NCBI GenBank assembly: GCA_004017535.1
Contig: SAJS01000012.1
Span: 129,501 to 193,500, forward strand
Source of the DNA: Mesorhizobium sp.
Lineage (GTDB): Bacteria; Pseudomonadota; Alphaproteobacteria; Rhizobiales; Rhizobiaceae
Reading direction: 5' to 3'
DNA: 64,000 nt
Positions 8,956-18,219 of the stretch are shown here, in pieces. The notes below the pieces were generated by a model that saw only the letters and a program-made list of their open reading frames with translations, made no database searches and was not told the origin of the DNA. The position numbers were made by a program, and so were the translations under genes. How positions within the stretch are numbered: the stretch's first letter is position 1; every line of letters starts with the position of its first letter.

Positions 8956-9630
8956 TCAAGCGCCGGCCGAACGGTTCACAGCCACGCCGAGAACGATGAA
9001 AACACCTCGAATGATGAGCGCCGTGTCCGACAGGATTGTCCGGCGGCCATAATATGAAAGATCGATCCTCGCCTTTGCCGGAAACAGGACCTCCTTATAG
9101 AAGACAGTCGGCTCGACATCTCGAGGATAGAGATGAGCCTCATGGCGGAATATGATTTGAGCGGGACCGAATAGGCCCGGCTTGTATTGCAGGACAGCTT
9201 CGTAACCGTCCCTGAAGCAGTCGGCGAAAGACAGACTCTCGGGGCGCGGGCCGACTAAGGCCATGTCGCCTTTCAGGACGTTCCACAACTGCGGCAGCTC
9301 ATCCATCTTGCTGAAAGCGAGGAACCTGCCGACCGTGGTCATGCGGGCGTCGTTGGCTAGCGTCAGCGCGAGTCCCGCCGCATCGCATTGCGGGTAGAAT
9401 TTTCGGAACTTGTACATGCGGAAAAGCTGACCGCCGGCGCCAATGCGCGGCTGCACAAAGAGCACTGGGCGCCCGCCTTCGATCAGCAGCGCCACTGCAA
9501 TGAGCAGCATCAACGGTGACAGAACGATTAGACCAAGAGACGCGGCAATCATGTCGAGGGCGCGCCGCGCACGTCCATGGCTCACGCAGCGCATTGCAAG
9601 CCGGCCAATGGGCATGTCGAACGCGTTCAT
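8956..9630 (-). CDS. Small (PglC-type) undecaprenyl-phosphate sugar phosphotransferase
   Basis: 224 residues, the size of the compact monotopic phosphoglycosyltransferases. A basic N-terminus precedes one re-entrant hydrophobic segment (residues about 25-50). Then come VLFVQPRIGAGG, FRMYKFRKF, the catalytic Asp-Glu in MDELPQLWNVLKGDMALVGPRP (written with its family context, 22 residues, residues about 116-137) and a short C-terminal domain. It transfers a sugar-1-phosphate from a nucleotide sugar to undecaprenyl phosphate and so starts a repeat unit. Its start overlaps the aminotransferase stop as ATGA. The product of the neighbouring aminotransferase is the likely donor. Confidence 0.9.
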   Translation of the reverse strand: MNAFDMPIGRLAMRCVSHGRARRALDMIAASLGLIVLSPLMLLIAVALLIEGGRPVLFVQPRIGAGGQLFRMYKFRKFYPQCDAAGLALTLANDARMTTVGRFLAFSKMDELPQLWNVLKGDMALVGPRPESLSFADCFRDGYEAVLQYKPGLFGPAQIIFRHEAHLYPRDVEPTVFYKEVLFPAKARIDLSYYGRRTILSDTALIIRGVFIVLGVAVNRSAGA

Positions 9631-10763
9631 GCTGCTGTCCCTGCCCGGGCGCCGCTGTTGAGCGCGGACGCCAGAGCATCCACGACTGCTTCCGCCACGG
9701 GAGATGTTATCTGCGGATGCAGCGGAATGGTCAGTTCACGTTCGGCGAAGTCCTCCGTGCGCGGCAGGTGAACCCCGGGGAATAGGTCCCGGTAGAGCGT
9801 CATTTGATGCACAGGCGGATAGTGAATTGTCGTCTGTATGCCCTGTGCCCGCAGCTCATCGATGACCTCTTGTCTGTTGACGTAACGAGGCAACAGGATC
9901 GGCATGATGTGATATGCAGAGTGGCGCGGCTCGGCAAACGGCAGGGAAACGGCCGGACACCGCATGGCGATGAGGCGTCGATACAATGTGACAAGAACGC
10001 GCCTGACCTCATTCCATTCCTGCAAATTCCGAAGCTGCACCAAGCCGATGGCTGCGCGCAATTCATCCATGCGATAGTTGAAGCCCAGCATGGTCACATC
10101 ATATTGCGGCGTGCGGCTGTTCAGTCTCTGCCGCGTGCCGGTGGTCATGCCATGACCACGCGCCTGGCGAATCTTCTCCCGCAGGTCGGAGTCACGCGTG
10201 ATGACCACGCCACCTTCGGCGGTGGTCATGTTCTTGTTGCCGTAGAAGCTGAATGCCGCTCCCGCACCGAAGGTGCCAACCTCCTTCAGGCCAGGAGCAT
10301 GCGCGGCGTCCTCGATAATGTAGAGCCCTTGCGCGCTTGCGAATGTCTGCCACTCCAGCTTGTTTGCGAGATAACCTGCGAAATGGACCAGGATTACCGC
10401 CCTGGTGCGGGAGGTGCAGCTTGCCTCCGCATCTTCGAGCGACATCAGAGGCACGTCGTCGGATTCTATATCGACGAAGACCGGCTTGGCGCCCACGTAC
10501 AAGACGGCGTTCACGGTCGCCACGAATGTCAATGAAGGCACCAGGACCTCGTCGCCGGGTCCGATCCCAAGTCCATGGAGAATAAGGTGGAGGGCTGCCG
10601 TGCAGGAGCTGACGGCGACACAATCGTCGGCGCCGTGCATCGCGGCGAATGCTTCTTCGAATGCCCTGACGCGTTCGCCCATCGTCAGCCAGCCGCTGTC
10701 GATTACTTTCGATAAAGCGGCCTTTTCCGGCACACCCAACAAGGGAGCACTAACCAAGAGCAT
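9627..10763 (-). CDS. DegT/DnrJ/EryC1-family sugar aminotransferase
   Basis: 378 residues of a fold-type I PLP aminotransferase. Visible motifs are the cofactor-binding VSSCTAALHL, VPSLTFVATVNAV, the acidic IEDAAHAPG and the PLP lysine region FSFYGNKNMTTAEGG. These enzymes aminate a keto sugar nucleotide, here most simply the 4-keto-6-deoxy product of the LegB-type dehydratase encoded two genes downstream. The phosphoglycosyltransferase overlaps its 3' end by 4 bases. No sugar N-acetyltransferase is visible in the operon, so the amine may stay free or be acylated by another route. Confidence 0.9.
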   Translation of the reverse strand: MLLVSAPLLGVPEKAALSKVIDSGWLTMGERVRAFEEAFAAMHGADDCVAVSSCTAALHLILHGLGIGPGDEVLVPSLTFVATVNAVLYVGAKPVFVDIESDDVPLMSLEDAEASCTSRTRAVILVHFAGYLANKLEWQTFASAQGLYIIEDAAHAPGLKEVGTFGAGAAFSFYGNKNMTTAEGGVVITRDSDLREKIRQARGHGMTTGTRQRLNSRTPQYDVTMLGFNYRMDELRAAIGLVQLRNLQEWNEVRRVLVTLYRRLIAMRCPAVSLPFAEPRHSAYHIMPILLPRYVNRQEVIDELRAQGIQTTIHYPPVHQMTLYRDLFPGVHLPRTEDFAERELTIPLHPQITSPVAEAVVDALASALNSGARAGTAA

Positions 10764-10802
10764 CCCAACCTCCCGGTGAACTCTCGTGACTGGAAAATCG
10801 GC

Positions 10803-11525
10803 TCAGGCTGCGGCCGCGGCGACCTCTATCGAAGCCGACTGCTCCTCCCAGGAAATCGTCTGCGCCTTCTGGAAGTCTTCGACGCGGCCGATGTCCAGCC
10901 AAAGACCCTCGTGCTTGTAGACGTGCACGACCTGCCCATCCTGGAGCATTTGCAGCATGAGATCGTCGAAGCCGAAGGGAATGCCCGATGGAATGAACTG
11001 CAGAACCGCCGGATTCATGCAGTAGATTCCCATGCTCACCAGATGCGTGAGCGCAGGCTTTTCGCGAAAGACCTGGACGGTGTCATTGACCTCGTCGATA
11101 ACGCCAAAGTCCATCTTGGTGACACGGGCCGCGGTCGCGATCGTAACCAGATCCTTGTGCGCCCGATGCGTCGTCACGAAACGGCTGAGGCTCAGATCGG
11201 TAAGCACGTCACCGTTGAGGACCAGAAACGGTTCGTCCAGTTCGTCCCTGATCAAGGAGAGCGGACCGATGGTCCCGAGCGGTTCCATTTCCTGCGTATA
11301 GCGAATCTTGAGATTCCATTGCGAACCGTCGCCACACACGCTGCGGATCAGATGACCCAGGTAGCCGGTCGTGACGTAGACGTTCTCAATGCCATTGCGC
11401 CGCAACCATTTGAGCAGCAACTCAAGCACCGGCCTCGCACCGATAGGCATCAGAGGCTTTGGCAGAACCGATGTGAATGGGCGCAGACGCATTCCCATTC
11501 CACCGCATTGGATAACCGCTTTCAT
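10803..11525 (-). CDS. Sugar-1-phosphate nucleotidyltransferase
   Basis: 240 residues from the ATG at 11525, with GGGAG upstream; the longer frame to 11558 lacks support. The N-terminal signature MKAVIQCGGMGMRLRPFT with SVLPKPLMPIGARPVLE is that of NTP-transferases such as glucose-1-P thymidylyltransferase and mannose-1-P guanylyltransferase; GDVLTD supplies the metal-binding aspartate. The C-terminus ends in an Ala-rich tail. As first gene of the minus-strand operon it would make the nucleotide sugar consumed by the dehydratase and aminotransferase. The base (GDP, UDP or dTDP) cannot be told from sequence alone. Confidence 0.88.
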   Translation of the reverse strand: MKAVIQCGGMGMRLRPFTSVLPKPLMPIGARPVLELLLKWLRRNGIENVYVTTGYLGHLIRSVCGDGSQWNLKIRYTQEMEPLGTIGPLSLIRDELDEPFLVLNGDVLTDLSLSRFVTTHRAHKDLVTIATAARVTKMDFGVIDEVNDTVQVFREKPALTHLVSMGIYCMNPAVLQFIPSGIPFGFDDLMLQMLQDGQVVHVYKHEGLWLDIGRVEDFQKAQTISWEEQSASIEVAAAAA

Positions 11526-11949
11526 AGGACGCTCACTCCCTGCGCACACGGCCGACACGGGCCAACAACCAAACCCGGCGTCCGGAAACCTTCATCGTGC
11601 GGCTTCTGCCACCGATCTGCCGGACTTACTCCGAATTTGAGCGAGAGATACGCTTAGCCTGCAGGCCTGTCGTCGTGCGTTCGAATGGCGCATCCGGCAG
11701 AGAGACAACGGGACGGCAGGCGGCGCTGGAGCGTGAGCCGGGCGTGAACGCCGCGATCGCCAGGGACCAAGGTCCGACTTTGCATCATGGTAAACGCAGA
11801 GTAACTTTTTCAACCGGAAGAGGCGCATTTCTGTTGGGTTCCGGTTTGGCGGACAAGTCCCGCATCGTCACAGAATTAGTCTGCAGGCAAAAAACGTTCT
11901 GGACGCGTAACCATAGTCCCCGGACCGGAAGTGTGTGCGTTGGGGTACG
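11526..11949. promoter_or_regulatory. Divergent intergenic region between sugar operon and response regulator
   Basis: A 424-base gap between two outward-reading genes, so it should hold promoters for both. I see no convincing coding frame and no clear sigma-70 boxes or palindrome. The position makes the response regulator a candidate controller of the polysaccharide operon. Confidence 0.4.
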
Positions 11950-12606
11950 ATGTACAAAATTGTCATCGCCGATGATCACGGTCTCTACAGGCGAGGCTTA
12001 CGGTCGGCGCTGACTGCCGGCATTGAGGACGTTGATATATTTGAGGCCGCGTGCTTCGATGCCGTGGTTGGCCTTCTTGCCGAGCACGAAGGCGTCAGCC
12101 TTGCGATGCTCGATCTGAAGATGCCGGGGCTTTTCACTCAGGAAGTGCTGGGCGATGTCCTAACGGCCTACCCGGATACGCGGTTTGCGATCATTTCGGG
12201 GAACGATTCCCGCTCCGAGATCCTGACCGCTCTCAATGTGGGGCTGCACGGCTATATCGTGAAATCGCAAAGCGATGACGAGGTCGTGCTCGCGGTCAAG
12301 GAAATCCTGGCAGGCCGCATCTACGTTCCGGCGCTCCTGTCCCGGCATTTGGGAAAACACGATCAGGTGCTCGAGATCCGTCACGGCAGCAGCGCCGGTG
12401 CCGGCGCTCTCGAAAGGCTCACATCCCGGCAAAAGGATGTTCTAAGGCTGATGGCGGAAGGATATTCCAACAAAGAGATAGCGCGAGATCTCGATATCGC
12501 CGAGGCTACGACGAAGATCCATGCTGCGGCAATCATGCGGGAATTGGGGGTTCGAAACCGAACGGAAGCGGCAGTTCTGATAAAAACCTGGCTAGGGACG
12601 GTGTGA
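11950..12606 (+). CDS. NarL/FixJ-type response regulator
   Basis: 218 residues from the ATG at 11950; a GTG at 11935 is an alternative. The receiver domain shows the acidic pair in IVIADDHGLYRR, the phosphoacceptor Asp55 in AMLDLKMPG, and the conserved Lys in GYIVKSQSDDE. The C-terminal LuxR helix-turn-helix reads LTSRQKDVLRLMAEGYSNKEIA with the recognition helix in AEATTKIHAAAIMREL. It ends 3 bases before the stop of the minus-strand histidine kinase, its likely partner. It diverges from the nucleotide-sugar operon, a plausible target. Confidence 0.9.
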   Translation: MYKIVIADDHGLYRRGLRSALTAGIEDVDIFEAACFDAVVGLLAEHEGVSLAMLDLKMPGLFTQEVLGDVLTAYPDTRFAIISGNDSRSEILTALNVGLHGYIVKSQSDDEVVLAVKEILAGRIYVPALLSRHLGKHDQVLEIRHGSSAGAGALERLTSRQKDVLRLMAEGYSNKEIARDLDIAEATTKIHAAAIMRELGVRNRTEAAVLIKTWLGTV

Positions 12607-12609
12607 GTT

Positions 12610-14268
12610 CTAGGCTTGAACCTCCTTTGGCGACAGCCGAAGCGAATATCGAAACCCGTCCTCCCTAACTTCGAACTGCGAGGAATGACCGATAAGGGGC
12701 GTCCCGTCGACCCCAAGAACCATCGAGCCGAAACCTTGGCGCTTGATCGGAGCCGCACGTCGGCGGCCCGTTTCTATCCAGTCAAAGACAATCTCATCGG
12801 CTGTCCCGCCTGAGTTGAAAGCCCAACGTGCCTCGATCTTGCCCTGAGCATCACCGAGCACGCCATGCTTGATCGAATTGGTGGTGAGTTCGTGGATTAT
12901 CATTGCAAAACTCTCCGCCGCTCCGCCTGAAATCTTGATGTCAGGGCCTGTGATTGCCGTCTTGCCGTCTTCTGAAAAGGGCCGGAGTTCCTGAACGACC
13001 AGATCGCGAATGGTGGATGATAGATCCGCGCTACGCGTGAGCAGTATGTGCGTCGCCTCAAGCGCGCGAATTCGCTCGACGAGGGTCTCCTTGAATTTCA
13101 CGATGTTGCCTTCCGGCGCATCCTGCATCCTCACAATCGCGGTGATGACGGGGAACAGGTTGCTGAACCTATGGCGGAGTTCAAGCATCAGGGTTTCTTG
13201 CTTTCTTACCGCTGCGCGCAGCAGCGTTGTTTGACGTCGCTCGGTCAAATCCGCGGCGATGCCGATGCGCTGGTCTCGGCCATCATGGATTTCCTCGCGT
13301 CCCCGTAAGGCGATCCAACGGACTTGACCGTCAGGTCGCTTAAGACGAATCTCCACGTCATAATTGGCCCCCCGCCGGTACGTTCCTGGCGGCGATGCGA
13401 GCTTACCCCAGTCCGATGGGTGGACGATTGAAGACAGATCGGAAAGTGGGCGGAATGCCATCGGGGACAGTCCAAGAATCTCCCAAAACTGACGTGAACC
13501 CGAGATGACGTCCTGGCTATAGTCTATGCGCCAGGTGCCCAGCCGGCCGGCAGACAATGCGAGGTCGAGCCATTCGTTTTGAGCCATGAGCGCTTCACGG
13601 TCAGCTCTTCGCTCGGTTATGTCATCTACGACCACAAACAGGCTGTCCGAGGGCGCCTTGTCCGACGCAGAAAGAGAAAGCGTCAACCAAGCCCAAAGTG
13701 CGCTGCCGTCCTTTTTAATCAGGCGCATTTCGGAGCCAAACCACGGGGCTTCAGATGTCAACGCGGCGAGCGCACTCTTGAGCAGCGCTCGGTCATCGCG
13801 ATGGACAAGCTCCTCTAGGGGCCGCCCAACAAGATCGTTTTCCAGGTAGCCGAGCAGGGCACTGAGGCGTTTGTTCAGCCGTAGCAATTCTCCTCTGTCG
13901 TTCGCAGTCGCAAAGCCCAGTGCAGCTCGTTCAAACGCGCGGCGGTAACGCGACTCTGCAGCTTCGACGGCAGCGAGCTTAACGTCCAGTGCGGCCCTTA
14001 GGCTCTGCTTGGAGCGATCGAAAAGAAAGGCGATCATACCCCCCGCAACCACCAGGAGGATTGCGCGGACCAAGTCATCGGCGAGAGGCTGGCCCTTCAT
14101 CCGGGCACCCAAGCCGGCAGCCGCCATCAAGAGCGCTGATCCGACTGCGATCCGGCGGCTTTCCAGGAAGGCGATAACAACTATCGCCGGAATGAATTCG
14201 AGGAAAGCTGGGTCTATGGCACCCGACAGGGAAACGCTTGCCTCGAAGAGCAGCGTAGCGACCAGCAC
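12610..14268 (-). CDS. Membrane-bound PAS sensor histidine kinase (HWE/HisKA_2 type)
   Basis: At least 552 residues. Two or three N-terminal membrane segments (residues 1-90) are followed by a short coiled coil, two PAS/PAC modules (GYLENDLVGRPLEEL; then SRQFWEILGLSPMAF), and a HisKA_2/HWE transmitter with the phosphorylated His in ELRHRFSNLF, followed by an ATPase domain (IIHELTTNSIKHG, GFGSMVLGVD). The annotated start is a GTG at 14268, but an AGGAGG at 14306-14311 lies too far upstream for it. In the same frame the only codons close to that site are ATC and CTG, so the true start is uncertain. Partner of the regulator at 11950. Confidence 0.88.
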   Translation of the reverse strand: MLVATLLFEASVSLSGAIDPAFLEFIPAIVVIAFLESRRIAVGSALLMAAAGLGARMKGQPLADDLVRAILLVVAGGMIAFLFDRSKQSLRAALDVKLAAVEAAESRYRRAFERAALGFATANDRGELLRLNKRLSALLGYLENDLVGRPLEELVHRDDRALLKSALAALTSEAPWFGSEMRLIKKDGSALWAWLTLSLSASDKAPSDSLFVVVDDITERRADREALMAQNEWLDLALSAGRLGTWRIDYSQDVISGSRQFWEILGLSPMAFRPLSDLSSIVHPSDWGKLASPPGTYRRGANYDVEIRLKRPDGQVRWIALRGREEIHDGRDQRIGIAADLTERRQTTLLRAAVRKQETLMLELRHRFSNLFPVITAIVRMQDAPEGNIVKFKETLVERIRALEATHILLTRSADLSSTIRDLVVQELRPFSEDGKTAITGPDIKISGGAAESFAMIIHELTTNSIKHGVLGDAQGKIEARWAFNSGGTADEIVFDWIETGRRRAAPIKRQGFGSMVLGVDGTPLIGHSSQFEVREDGFRYSLRLSPKEVQA

Positions 14269-14504
14269 AACCGTCGACGCCAGATGAGTTGGCGACAGGA
14301 TCGGACCTCCTCGGCAACCTCATCCGACCTAACTACAACTTTCGGCTTAGCTCGTCGAGGTTAGACCGTCGATCGGACAACTAGTACGTCTGCCTGCTTC
14401 CAGATCGCCAAAAATCAGGGCCTTATGAAAAACCAGCACCCAATCTTCTGGCTGTCGGTCGTCAAGCACGGATGGCAGAGGCAGAGAACGAGGACGGATG
14501 ATCC

Positions 14505-15203
14505 ATGAATCTGATCAGCGGGCGGAATGACACGAGGCCGATCGCAATGCCTGGCATGGTAGCGGCCGATGCCGGTAGCAGAACAACGACCGCCTTCGCG
14601 CGAAGCGTCTCTCGCAAAGCCAGCAGGGCGATCACAGCTGGCAAATGCGTGCGGCCGTGCCTTAACTCCATAACCGGCATGCTCGAGCGCATTGGCTGCG
14701 GGTGGCTTGTGCTGGGTGAATCAAAGAGAGTGCTCGAATGGAATGCGGCCGCCGAAACCATCCTCAAGGCCTGCGCGGATTCTCTGGATTCGCCGGGTGA
14801 TCTATCTGCTGCACTGAGGAGCCTGATAGCTGGCGTGCCGGCTCATTTTGCTGCCGGATCGTTGTCCTGGATCGTCATCCGCAACGCTGGCGACCGGCCG
14901 GTTATCATGACTGAAGAGGGCGTTGTCACCCCGGATGGGTCGGTCATTGTGGCACTCCTCGATCGCCAGCCGAGAACGGGGCCCAATCCGGAGACCTTGC
15001 GGAAAATGTTTGGATTGACCGGTGCCGAAACGCAGTTGGCGTTGCGTTTGGCGAGTGGTGATGCCCCCTTGGAAATCGCCGAGCGCAATCGGCTCAGCCG
15101 GACCACGATCCGCACCCAGCTCGCCTCGCTGTTTGCCAAGACAGAGACAAGGCGTCAAGCGGAATTGGTCGCTCTTCTGGGGCGCATCTCGGTGCTGCCG
15201 TAG
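14505..15203 (+). CDS. LuxR-family helix-turn-helix regulator
   Basis: 232 residues; the start at 14505 has GAGG about 10 bases upstream, while an internal ATG at 14679 begins the conserved part (MLERIGCGWLVLGESKRVLEW, residue 59 on). The middle looks like a PAS-like sensor fold. The C-terminal helix-turn-helix reads LTGAETQLALRLASGDAPLEIAERN in register with LuxR domains, with SRTTIRTQLASLFAKTET as the recognition part. There is no receiver Asp, so it is not a response regulator. The ligand and targets are unknown. It is transcribed divergently from the histidine kinase across a 236-base gap. Confidence 0.8.
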   Translation: MNLISGRNDTRPIAMPGMVAADAGSRTTTAFARSVSRKASRAITAGKCVRPCLNSITGMLERIGCGWLVLGESKRVLEWNAAAETILKACADSLDSPGDLSAALRSLIAGVPAHFAAGSLSWIVIRNAGDRPVIMTEEGVVTPDGSVIVALLDRQPRTGPNPETLRKMFGLTGAETQLALRLASGDAPLEIAERNRLSRTTIRTQLASLFAKTETRRQAELVALLGRISVLP

Positions 15204-15538
15204 AACCGGGAACTTTCCGATCATCCGGCGCGCCTGATTTTCCGAAAGCGCGCCACTTGCTGCCTGGGCTTGAGCGTTCCACGGAAACGGCGAACCGCCC
15301 GTCTCCCTGTTTTCTGCAATTCCGGACGGAAGGCTACAGCGAAGCCGCCGAGCCTAACCGCTCGCACTTTTCCTTGAATTTGCTCTGACGAAAATGACTG
15401 CGCGGCCTGGGCTTGCCCGACCGAACGAGGAGCGTCGATGCAGATGACGCCTGACGGCTCGCGCAGGCGCGGCCATCGAGCTGCCCCGCGAATGCACGCT
15501 ATTCCTCGACAGGCCAGGCGCCCCTCAGAAGCATGGCG
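15204..15538. other. Intergenic region with a decayed palindromic repeat copy
   Basis: No gene is seen in these 335 bases. Positions 15314-15388 match, in reverse orientation and with many changes, the AGAGCAATTCCAGGAAA...TCCGTCCGGAATTGC repeat found better preserved at 28731-28835. Confidence 0.5.
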
Positions 15539-16645
15539 TCAGCGTTTACGGGTCTGCAACCCGCCGAGTTTTGGTCGGATCCTGAACAGGTATTCCAGCG
15601 CGTACTGGTTCGCGATCTTCATCACGGACGGCCGAAGGATCTGCACAGCGTCCCGTACTGTCGTGCGCCAGGGCTGATGTCGGAGCCTGGCCGGTATGCG
15701 GGCGACACGCAGCGCACGCAAAAGCGGCTCCGGTTCCGGGAGACCCCTTCTATCCTCAATCAGATCCCAATTGAGCTGTTTGACGGCAAGGGTGACCTCA
15801 TCCACATCCTCGTAGCTCTTCGACGTCGTTATGCTCGGATGGTGTGTCGCATCATAGAAGATCAGTCCTTCGTTGATTGCCACCATGTCGCCGTAACGGG
15901 CCAGATCGACAAAGAACAATTGGTCGACGCCGGCCGGGATGGATTTGTGTGCACGCATCTGGCATCCGGCGTGGATCACAGCGGCGTTGATCAGCAGCGT
16001 CGAAGGGATGATGCCAAGGCTCCTGGTCACCCGTACCAGATAGAGGTCCGTCAGGCACTGCTGGCTCGAATAGAGCGAGACGCGGTTTTGCTCCGGCGGG
16101 TCAGACCGCATCACGACCCGGTTCTCCTCGACAACATGCGCTGCGCAGGTCATGAACGCTGCCGACGGATATTTTACCGAGATCTCAGCAAACCTCTTCA
16201 GAGCCCCCGGGGCCAGCCAATCGTCGTCATGCAGCAACTTGATCCACTTGCCTTTGCAGGCAAGCATGGCGTTGTTGGTGTTCTCCACCTGTCCGCGCCC
16301 CCTGAGGTTTTCGATGATCCGGATGCGCGGGTCGCGTCGCGCATACTCTTCCAAGATCGGCCAACTCGATCCCTTTGGTCCTTCGTCGTCGCTGATGACA
16401 AGTTCCCAGTTGGAAAAGTCCTGCCCCACAATGCTGTCGATGGTGCGCCTGATGGTATCCGGCCGGCGAAACGTCGGAACGGCAACGGAGATAAACGGGC
16501 GCGCGGGTGATGCGTGGGCAGCATGAGCGACATTGGCCGCGGGGCCAAGCGGCGACAGATTTGCCTCACTTTTGCTGGCGACCGCCGACTCTAGCGACGG
16601 CACTGCTCCTTCAGGACGCGCATCACTACTCAACAGGAGCTTCAT
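15539..16645 (-). CDS. Glycosyltransferase family 2 (GT-A fold)
   Basis: 368 residues. After a poorly conserved N-terminal leader of about 50 residues comes a GT2 catalytic domain: ISVAVPTFRRPDTI, SIVGQDFSNWELVISDDEG with nucleotide-binding acidic residues, and the metal-binding HDDDWLAPGAL. No membrane segments are evident, so it should act at the inner face of the membrane on a lipid-linked repeat unit. Its ATG lies 20 bases inside the preceding flippase gene, so the two are coupled. Donor and acceptor sugars are unknown. Confidence 0.9.
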   Translation of the reverse strand: MKLLLSSDARPEGAVPSLESAVASKSEANLSPLGPAANVAHAAHASPARPFISVAVPTFRRPDTIRRTIDSIVGQDFSNWELVISDDEGPKGSSWPILEEYARRDPRIRIIENLRGRGQVENTNNAMLACKGKWIKLLHDDDWLAPGALKRFAEISVKYPSAAFMTCAAHVVEENRVVMRSDPPEQNRVSLYSSQQCLTDLYLVRVTRSLGIIPSTLLINAAVIHAGCQMRAHKSIPAGVDQLFFVDLARYGDMVAINEGLIFYDATHHPSITTSKSYEDVDEVTLAVKQLNWDLIEDRRGLPEPEPLLRALRVARIPARLRHQPWRTTVRDAVQILRPSVMKIANQYALEYLFRIRPKLGGLQTRKR

Positions 16646-17984
16646 CGTGCTGTTTCCTCGCGATTGAATACGGACTCGACAATGTTGCCTGTGCCGGTTC
16701 GGTGTCCCGCTTCAGAAGATACAGTGAGGCTGCGGTTTTGACGGCAAACCCGACCGTTCCACCAGCAGCCATCAGATAGATGACGTCGATAGCTTCCCAC
16801 CCAGCCCTGGCGCCGGCGAGCAGCGGACCAAAGACAAGCACCATCCGCGCCGCGTCAACGACCAGCCGCACCTCCTGCCGTCGCAACAGGGCAGGAACTT
16901 CACCGAGCGGTGTCGACAAGGCCTGCACTGCGCCCATGAATGCCAAGGCAGTCATGATTTGTGCCGTCGGGAGCCAGGCTTCGCCAAGGAGCGGGATGAC
17001 AAGGTACGGAGCAGCCAACCCAAGCGCCAATATCGGCAACGCGGTGAGGCCGGTGACAAGGATGAGGAGGCCACGCGCGACGCCGAGCATATGCGCGCGA
17101 TCGCTGCTCTTGTTAGCCTCGGCGACGAAGACGTTGCTCAGCGGAGTGGCGATCAGCACGATGGGCCCTGTGACCAGCCGCGTCGCGACGCCGAGATAAC
17201 CGGCGAACGCTGGGCCGAACAACGACCCCACGAGAATTGCCGGAAGATTGTTGATCGCATAGCTGCCGAGGGTCGCGGGAATGTCGAATAGCGGGAACTT
17301 GTATTCCGTGGCGGCCTTGTTGAAGGCACTTCTCCATGGCGCTCGATAGATGCCACGCAGGTCGTCCCAACTCAGAATCCGAAAGCCCAGAAAGGCGAGA
17401 AAAATGAACTGGCTGAGGACATGCGCATGCACCATCGCCTCACCCCCGAGATGGGCAAGGCCAAAAACCAATTGCAGGAGCGCCATGGTGGCAGGCAGGA
17501 TCAGCCGGCCGAGAGCGAAATCTCGCAGCAGGCCCGCACGCAAAGCCCAGCAATTCATCGTTTCGACCAGCGCGGCGCCGCTCATGCCGATCGGAACGAG
17601 CCAGAACAAATGTCTGAGTTGGGTAGGCGCAAAGCTCAAAAGCATTTGCCCGACCGCAAAAGCAAGCACACCGGTCGTCAATACCGCCAGAACGATGAGC
17701 TTTACGGTGACGTAGGTCTGCTCGGTTTCCTTGATCCCGTAGAGCGAGGGCTCGAAGCGCAGCGCCGCGACCGCGCCGAGTATGTTCACCGTCGAGAGAT
17801 AGATCGTGAAGACGCCGAAATCGGCAGGCGAATAAAGGCGGGCCAATATCGGAATGGTAGCGACCAGGGTGAGTTGCCCTGCAATCGCCATTGCCGAAAC
17901 GCCGCCCGCGGCGCGGACGATCCTGCCGATCGGGCTTGCTGTTATCCGCTCCTCCCTGGATCTCAGAAAGTCGCTGTAGGACAT
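16626..17984 (-). CDS. Wzx-type polysaccharide flippase
   Basis: 452 residues from the ATG at 17984; the frame runs on to 18275 but that part overlaps the kinase gene and is not membrane-like. The protein has about twelve hydrophobic segments with the MATE/Wzx pattern, for example AMAIAGQLTLVATIPILARLY in segment 1, followed by SPADFGVFTIYLS, a signature-like stretch of the family. It would flip undecaprenyl-linked repeat units across the inner membrane for the Wzy-like protein at 25477. It lies between the P-loop kinase and the GT2 gene on the same strand. Confidence 0.88.
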   Translation of the reverse strand: MSYSDFLRSREERITASPIGRIVRAAGGVSAMAIAGQLTLVATIPILARLYSPADFGVFTIYLSTVNILGAVAALRFEPSLYGIKETEQTYVTVKLIVLAVLTTGVLAFAVGQMLLSFAPTQLRHLFWLVPIGMSGAALVETMNCWALRAGLLRDFALGRLILPATMALLQLVFGLAHLGGEAMVHAHVLSQFIFLAFLGFRILSWDDLRGIYRAPWRSAFNKAATEYKFPLFDIPATLGSYAINNLPAILVGSLFGPAFAGYLGVATRLVTGPIVLIATPLSNVFVAEANKSSDRAHMLGVARGLLILVTGLTALPILALGLAAPYLVIPLLGEAWLPTAQIMTALAFMGAVQALSTPLGEVPALLRRQEVRLVVDAARMVLVFGPLLAGARAGWEAIDVIYLMAAGGTVGFAVKTAASLYLLKRDTEPAQATLSSPYSIARKQHDEAPVE

Positions 17985-18219
17985 TGGTTCGCGATTCCGA
18001 GAACGGCTGACGACTGAAATGGGAGCGTACGGAGGCTGTCGCACCGCGCCATCATTCACCTGAATGATGGCACGCATCCAAATGCCGGCTCGATCCGTGG
18101 CGGGGGAAACGACGTGGGTAGAAGTTGCGGCAAGCACGATTGGCGACCAACGTCTTGTCAGCGTACCAGCTGCCTTTTTTCGAGTTGGACCGGCAGGTTG
18201 GACGGCCAAAAGATAGGGA

